From Streptomyces viridiviolaceus (GTDB taxonomy: Bacteria > Actinomycetota > Actinomycetes > Streptomycetales > Streptomycetaceae), in the NCBI RefSeq assembly GCF_014650995.1, contig NZ_BMWA01000015.1:199540-233603 (forward strand): a DNA stretch of 34,064 nt, written 5' to 3'. The notes beneath the pieces were generated by a model, which made no database searches, was not told where the DNA came from, and worked only from the letters and a program-made list of their open reading frames with translations. Shown piece by piece: positions 30,986 to 34,064 of the stretch. The first letter of the stretch is position 1. Each line of letters starts with the position of its first letter. Made by a program: the position numbers and the translations under genes.

Positions 30986-31186
30986 GCAGGAGCTCACTTC
31001 TGGTGCCTTCCGGACGCGGGTGCCGCATTGCAACCCAGGTGACTGAAAAGCCAACGCGGCGGCGGTACCCAGCGTCAAGCGGAAGCACTTAACGAGATGA
31101 CAACACCACGCTCCGCAGCCGGTGTGAAGACGGAGCGGAATCGCCTCCCAACTCCCTTTACACGCCCTCCATGCGGGGGGCATGCG

Positions 31187-31224
31187 AAGGGGCCCGGAGG
31201 TTGCGTCGAACCTCCGGGCCCCTT
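31187..31224 (-). terminator. Terminator of the dnaK-grpE-dnaJ-hspR operon
   Basis: A perfect 16-bp stem (31187-31202 with 31209-31224, AAGGGGCCCGGAGGTT and its complement) with a 6-base loop lies 20 bp after the hspR stop codon. The stem ends in TT on the minus strand. Confidence 0.88.
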
Positions 31225-31244
31225 GCGGACGCCTTCACGCGCCG

Positions 31245-31700
31245 TCAGTCCGGGGACTGCTGCTGGCGCTTCGGCCGCCACACCACCAGCGCACTGGTCT
31301 GCTGGACCTCCTGATACGGCACCAGGTCCCGGCGGTACGAGGCGTGCACCGCCGCCTCGCGCTGGCGCATCGCCGTCGCCGCACCCTCCAGCGCGTCCTG
31401 CAGCTCCGCCACCCGGGCCTGGAGCGCGGCGACCTGGTTCTCCAGTTCGATGATGCGCTTGATGCCCGCCAGGTTGATGCCCTCGTCCTGCGACAACTGC
31501 TGCACCTGGCGGAGCAGTTCGATGTCACGGGCCGAGTAGCGCCGGCCCCGGCCGGCCGTGCGGTCCGGGGAGACCAGGCCCAGCCGGTCGTACTGGCGCA
31601 GCGTCTGCGGGTGCAGGCCGGAGAGCTGGGCCGCCACCGAGATGACGTAGACCGGGGTGTCCTCGGTCAGTTCATACGGGTTGCGTCGACGACCGTCCAT
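31245..31700 (-). CDS. hspR: Heat-shock repressor HspR
   Basis: A 151-residue MerR-family repressor. The winged HTH is VYVISVAAQLSGLHPQTLRQYDRLGLVSPDR (17-47) with the wing at GRGRRYSARDIELL. QDEGINLAGIKRIIELENQV continues into a coiled coil (to about residue 120) for dimerisation. The last residues are basic and Gln-rich. In Streptomyces, HspR binds HAIR sites and needs DnaK as co-repressor, so chaperone titration during heat shock relieves repression. It lies 5 bp after dnaJ. A TTG nine bases earlier is possible, but the ATG at 31700 gives the expected length and site. Likely targets are the dnaK operon promoter (outside the window) and clpB. Confidence 0.97.
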   Translation of the reverse strand: MDGRRRNPYELTEDTPVYVISVAAQLSGLHPQTLRQYDRLGLVSPDRTAGRGRRYSARDIELLRQVQQLSQDEGINLAGIKRIIELENQVAALQARVAELQDALEGAATAMRQREAAVHASYRRDLVPYQEVQQTSALVVWRPKRQQQSPD

Positions 31701-31705
31701 CTCCC

Positions 31706-32881
31706 TCAAGCTCCCTTCGCGGCCTGGAACAGCTCCGCCCGCGGATCCTCACCCGCGGTCGCCTCGCGATACGCTTCCAGCGCGTCACGAGCCTTCCCCG
31801 TCAGGTCCTTCGGGACACTCACCTCGACGGTGACCAGGAGATCGCCTCGGGTGCCGTCCTTGCGGACCGCGCCCTTGCCGCGGGCGCGCATGGTGCGGCC
31901 GTTGGGCGTGCCCGCCGGCAGCTTCAGGGTGACGGGCGGGCCGCCCAGCGTCGGGACCCGGACCTCGCCGCCGAGCGCCGCCTCGGCATACGTGACCGGG
32001 ACGGTGACGGTGAGGTTGTCGCCCTTGCGCCCGAAGACGGGGTGTTCCTTGACGTGCACCACCACGTACAGGTCACCCGCCGGACCGCCCCGCTCGCCCG
32101 GCGCGCCCTTGCCGCGCAGCCGGATGCGCTGGCCGTCCGACACCCCGGCGGGGATGCGGGCCTGCATCGTCCGGGAGGACTTGGCACGCCCGGAGCCCTT
32201 GCAGACGTCGCACGGGGTCTCCGCGATCAGGCCGCGGCCCTTGCAGTCCGGGCACGGGTCGGTGAGCGAGAAGCCACCGCCCGAGCCCCGGGCGACCTGG
32301 CCGGTGCCGACGCAGGTCGGGCACACCCGTGGCGTGCCGTTCTTGTCGCCGGTGCCCGAACAGGCCTTGCAGGGCTGCTGGCTGGACATGCGCAGCGGGA
32401 CCGTCGCGCCCTCGATGGCCTCCGTGAAGCTGAGGGTCACCTCGGACTCGATGTCCTGGCCACGCCGTGGCTGGGTCCGCGTGCCGGCGCCGGTGCCGCC
32501 GCGGTTGAACAGGCCCCCGAAGACGTCACCGAGCCCGCCGCCGAAGCCGCCGGCCCCGGCCTGGGCGCCGCCTCCGAAGAGGTCGCCCAGGTCGAAGTTG
32601 AAGGAGCCGCCGCCCGCGCCCGGCCCCGGGCGGAACCCGCCGTTGCCGAAGAGGGTGCGGGCCTCGTCGTACTCCTTGCGCTTCTTGGGGTCGCCGAGGA
32701 CGTCGTTCGCCTCGGAGATCTCCTTGAAGCGCTCCTCGGCCTTGGCGTTGCCCTTGTTGGCGTCCGGGTGGTACTCGCGGGCGAGCTTCCGGTACGCCTT
32801 CTTGATCTCGGCCTCGGTGGCGTCCTTGGGGACGCCGAGGACCTTGTAGTAGTCCTTCTCGATGAAGTCCTTGGTGCTCAT
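31706..32881 (-). CDS. dnaJ: Co-chaperone DnaJ
   Basis: A 391-residue type I Hsp40. The J-domain has the HPD motif at 38-40 (REYHPDANKGN), which stimulates DnaK ATPase. A Gly/Phe-rich linker (about 80-135) follows. The zinc region has four CxxCxGxG repeats (CKACSGTG, CPTCVGTG, CPDCKGRG, CDVCKGSG), all eight cysteines present. The C-terminal substrate-binding domains include GVSDGQRIRLRGKGAPG. The ATG at 32881 has GGAGGG nine bases upstream. The gap after grpE is 36 bp, and hspR follows within 5 bp, so it belongs to the dnaK operon. Confidence 0.97.
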   Translation of the reverse strand: MSTKDFIEKDYYKVLGVPKDATEAEIKKAYRKLAREYHPDANKGNAKAEERFKEISEANDVLGDPKKRKEYDEARTLFGNGGFRPGPGAGGGSFNFDLGDLFGGGAQAGAGGFGGGLGDVFGGLFNRGGTGAGTRTQPRRGQDIESEVTLSFTEAIEGATVPLRMSSQQPCKACSGTGDKNGTPRVCPTCVGTGQVARGSGGGFSLTDPCPDCKGRGLIAETPCDVCKGSGRAKSSRTMQARIPAGVSDGQRIRLRGKGAPGERGGPAGDLYVVVHVKEHPVFGRKGDNLTVTVPVTYAEAALGGEVRVPTLGGPPVTLKLPAGTPNGRTMRARGKGAVRKDGTRGDLLVTVEVSVPKDLTGKARDALEAYREATAGEDPRAELFQAAKGA

Positions 32882-32917
32882 CCCCGACGTCCCTCCTTCC
32901 CGTCCTCAGTGATTACG

Positions 32918-33580
32918 TCAGCCCTCCTCCGGGCCACCGTTCTCCTTGTTCTCCGCGGAGTCCGCGTTCGCCTCCGTGGCCTCCTCGGCCGGCTTGACCG
33001 TCTGCGCGCCCGGCTGCGGCTCGGCCACCGCCACCCGCGCGGGGCGGATGGTGCGCTCACCGATCCGGTACCCGGGCTGCAGAATCGCCACGCACGTCGT
33101 CTCGGTGACGTCCGGGGCGTAGGAGTGCATCAGGGCCTCGTGGATCGTCGGGTCGAAGGGCTCGCCCTCCTTGCCGAACTGCTGCAGGCCCATCTTGGCC
33201 GCGACGGTCTCCAGCGACTCCGCGACGGACTTGAATCCGCCGACGAGCTCGCCGTGCTCCCGGGCGCGGCCGATGTCGTCGAGGACGGGCAGGAGCTCGG
33301 TCAGGAGGTTCGCGACGGCGATCTCCTTGACCGCGACCCGGTCCCGCTCGACCCGGCGGCGGTAGTTCTGGTACTCGGCCTGGAGCCGCTGGAGGTCCGC
33401 CGTGCGCTCGTTCAGCGCCGTGCGCACCTGGTCCAGCTGGGCCACCAGGCCAGCGTTCTCGCTCGCGTCCCCGGCCGGGGCCGCCCCCTCTTCGGAGGCG
33501 GCCTTCGGCTCGGCGTCGTCAGGGGTGGCGCCGGAGGGGACGTCGGGCTTCTCCTCGAAGCCCGGGGTCTCCTCCGTCAC
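32918..33580 (-). CDS. grpE: Nucleotide exchange factor GrpE
   Basis: A 220-residue GrpE that releases ADP from DnaK. An acidic, low-complexity N-terminus (1-48) precedes the long helical coiled coil (AQLDQVRTALNERTADLQRLQAEYQNYRRRVERDR). The beta domain near 150-180 has DPTIHEALM, VAILQPGYRIGERTIRPARVAV. A second acidic tail follows (EEATEANADSAENKEN). The GTG start overlaps the dnaK stop by 4 bp (GTGA), so the two are translationally coupled. Confidence 0.97.
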   Translation of the reverse strand: MTEETPGFEEKPDVPSGATPDDAEPKAASEEGAAPAGDASENAGLVAQLDQVRTALNERTADLQRLQAEYQNYRRRVERDRVAVKEIAVANLLTELLPVLDDIGRAREHGELVGGFKSVAESLETVAAKMGLQQFGKEGEPFDPTIHEALMHSYAPDVTETTCVAILQPGYRIGERTIRPARVAVAEPQPGAQTVKPAEEATEANADSAENKENGGPEEG

Positions 33581-34064
33581 GCGGCACCGTCCTTGCGCTC
33601 GTCGTCCACGATCTCGGCGTCGACGACGTCGTCGTCGGCCGCCTTGGCGCCACCGGCGGCGGCACCCTCGGGACCGCCCGCGGCCTGCGCGGCCTGGGCG
33701 TCGGCGTACATGGCCTGGCCGAGCTTCTGGGAGACGGCCGCGACCTTCTCGGTGGCGGTGCGGATCTCGGTGGTGTCCTCGCCCTTGAGCTTCTCCTTCA
33801 GCTCGGCGACGGCCTCCTCGACCTCGGTCTTCACCTCGCCCGGGACCTTGTCCTCGTTGTCCTTGAGGAACTTCTCCGTCTGGTAGACGAGCTGCTCGCC
33901 CTGGTTGCGGGTCTCGGCGGCCTCGCGGCGGCGGTGGTCCTCCTCCGCGTACTGCTCGGCCTCCTGGCGCATCCGGTCGACCTCGTCCTTCGGCAGCGAG
34001 GAGCCGCCGGTGACGGTCATCTTCTGCTCCTTGCCCGTGCCCAGGTCCTTCGCGGTCACGTGCA
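33577..34064 (-). CDS. dnaK: Chaperone DnaK, C-terminal part (runs off the window)
   Basis: The last 162 residues of Hsp70; the ATPase domain and most of the substrate-binding domain lie beyond the window. VTAKDLGTGKEQKMTV is the conserved end of the substrate-binding beta-sandwich. The helical lid follows (EVDRMRQEAEQYAEEDHRRREAAETRNQGEQLVYQTEKFLKDN). The end is an Ala/Gly-rich linker and the acidic DDDVVDAEIVDDERKD tail typical of bacterial DnaK. It is the first visible gene of the operon with grpE, dnaJ and hspR; its promoter is not visible. Confidence 0.98.
   Translation of the reverse strand, partial: HVTAKDLGTGKEQKMTVTGGSSLPKDEVDRMRQEAEQYAEEDHRRREAAETRNQGEQLVYQTEKFLKDNEDKVPGEVKTEVEEAVAELKEKLKGEDTTEIRTATEKVAAVSQKLGQAMYADAQAAQAAGGPEGAAAGGAKAADDDVVDAEIVDDERKDGAA

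Noticed and set aside
32042..33886. 614-codon open frame on the plus strand
   Set aside because: Antisense to dnaJ, grpE and dnaK, which are certain genes. No ribosome site and only repetitive Leu/Gly/Arg-rich sequence.

Overview
The window is high-GC actinobacterial chromosome with strong G/C bias at third codon positions, many GTG starts and long spurious antisense open frames. Content and order (dnaK-grpE-dnaJ-hspR, then clpB, fba, pyrE and a tryptophan-to-anthranilate cluster) point to a Streptomyces close to S. coelicolor. This assignment is from remembered gene order and protein families; no search was run.

Layout. 1-460: two copies of a 78-bp tandem repeat, then a small membrane protein. 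444-1661: cytochrome P450. 1739-8058 (minus): a secreted alpha/beta hydrolase, an acyltransferase-3 membrane protein, a histidine kinase and a response regulator, with overlapping or abutting genes, followed by a second, clearly paralogous kinase/regulator pair. 8204-11324 (minus): an alpha/beta-hydrolase kynurenine formamidase candidate, kynureninase and tryptophan 2,3-dioxygenase. 11567-14180 (plus): a coiled-coil membrane protein, an MmpS-like anchored protein and a DUF3151 protein. 14248-17702 (minus): fba, pyrE, an aldose-epimerase-like protein and a tail-anchored CoxG/SRPBCC protein. 18030-20992 (minus): a membrane-fused spermidine-synthase-like protein, a DUF2617 protein and a small Gly/Cys-rich membrane protein. 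21156-22337 (plus): a class I aminotransferase. 22479-25787 (minus): a YbjN-domain protein and clpB.

26080-29704 is the least conventional segment. A 61-residue exported-type peptide ending in NDTSWN is followed five bases later by a 111-residue protein that looks like a Rieske domain stripped of its iron ligands. Both are divergent from two translationally coupled LuxR-HTH regulators, and a third paralogous regulator converges on that pair. A 10-bp-spaced direct repeat (CATGTTC) lies in the divergent promoter. I propose this as a candidate peptide-plus-regulator system.

29879-34064 (minus): an orphan ChvE-like sugar-binding lipoprotein, hspR, dnaJ, grpE and the 3' part of dnaK. HspR is encoded here, and a near-perfect HspR operator (HAIR) sits upstream of clpB, so the two chaperone loci form one heat-shock circuit. 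Strong GC-rich hairpins separate most transcription units. I saw no rRNA, tRNA, CRISPR array or insertion sequence.
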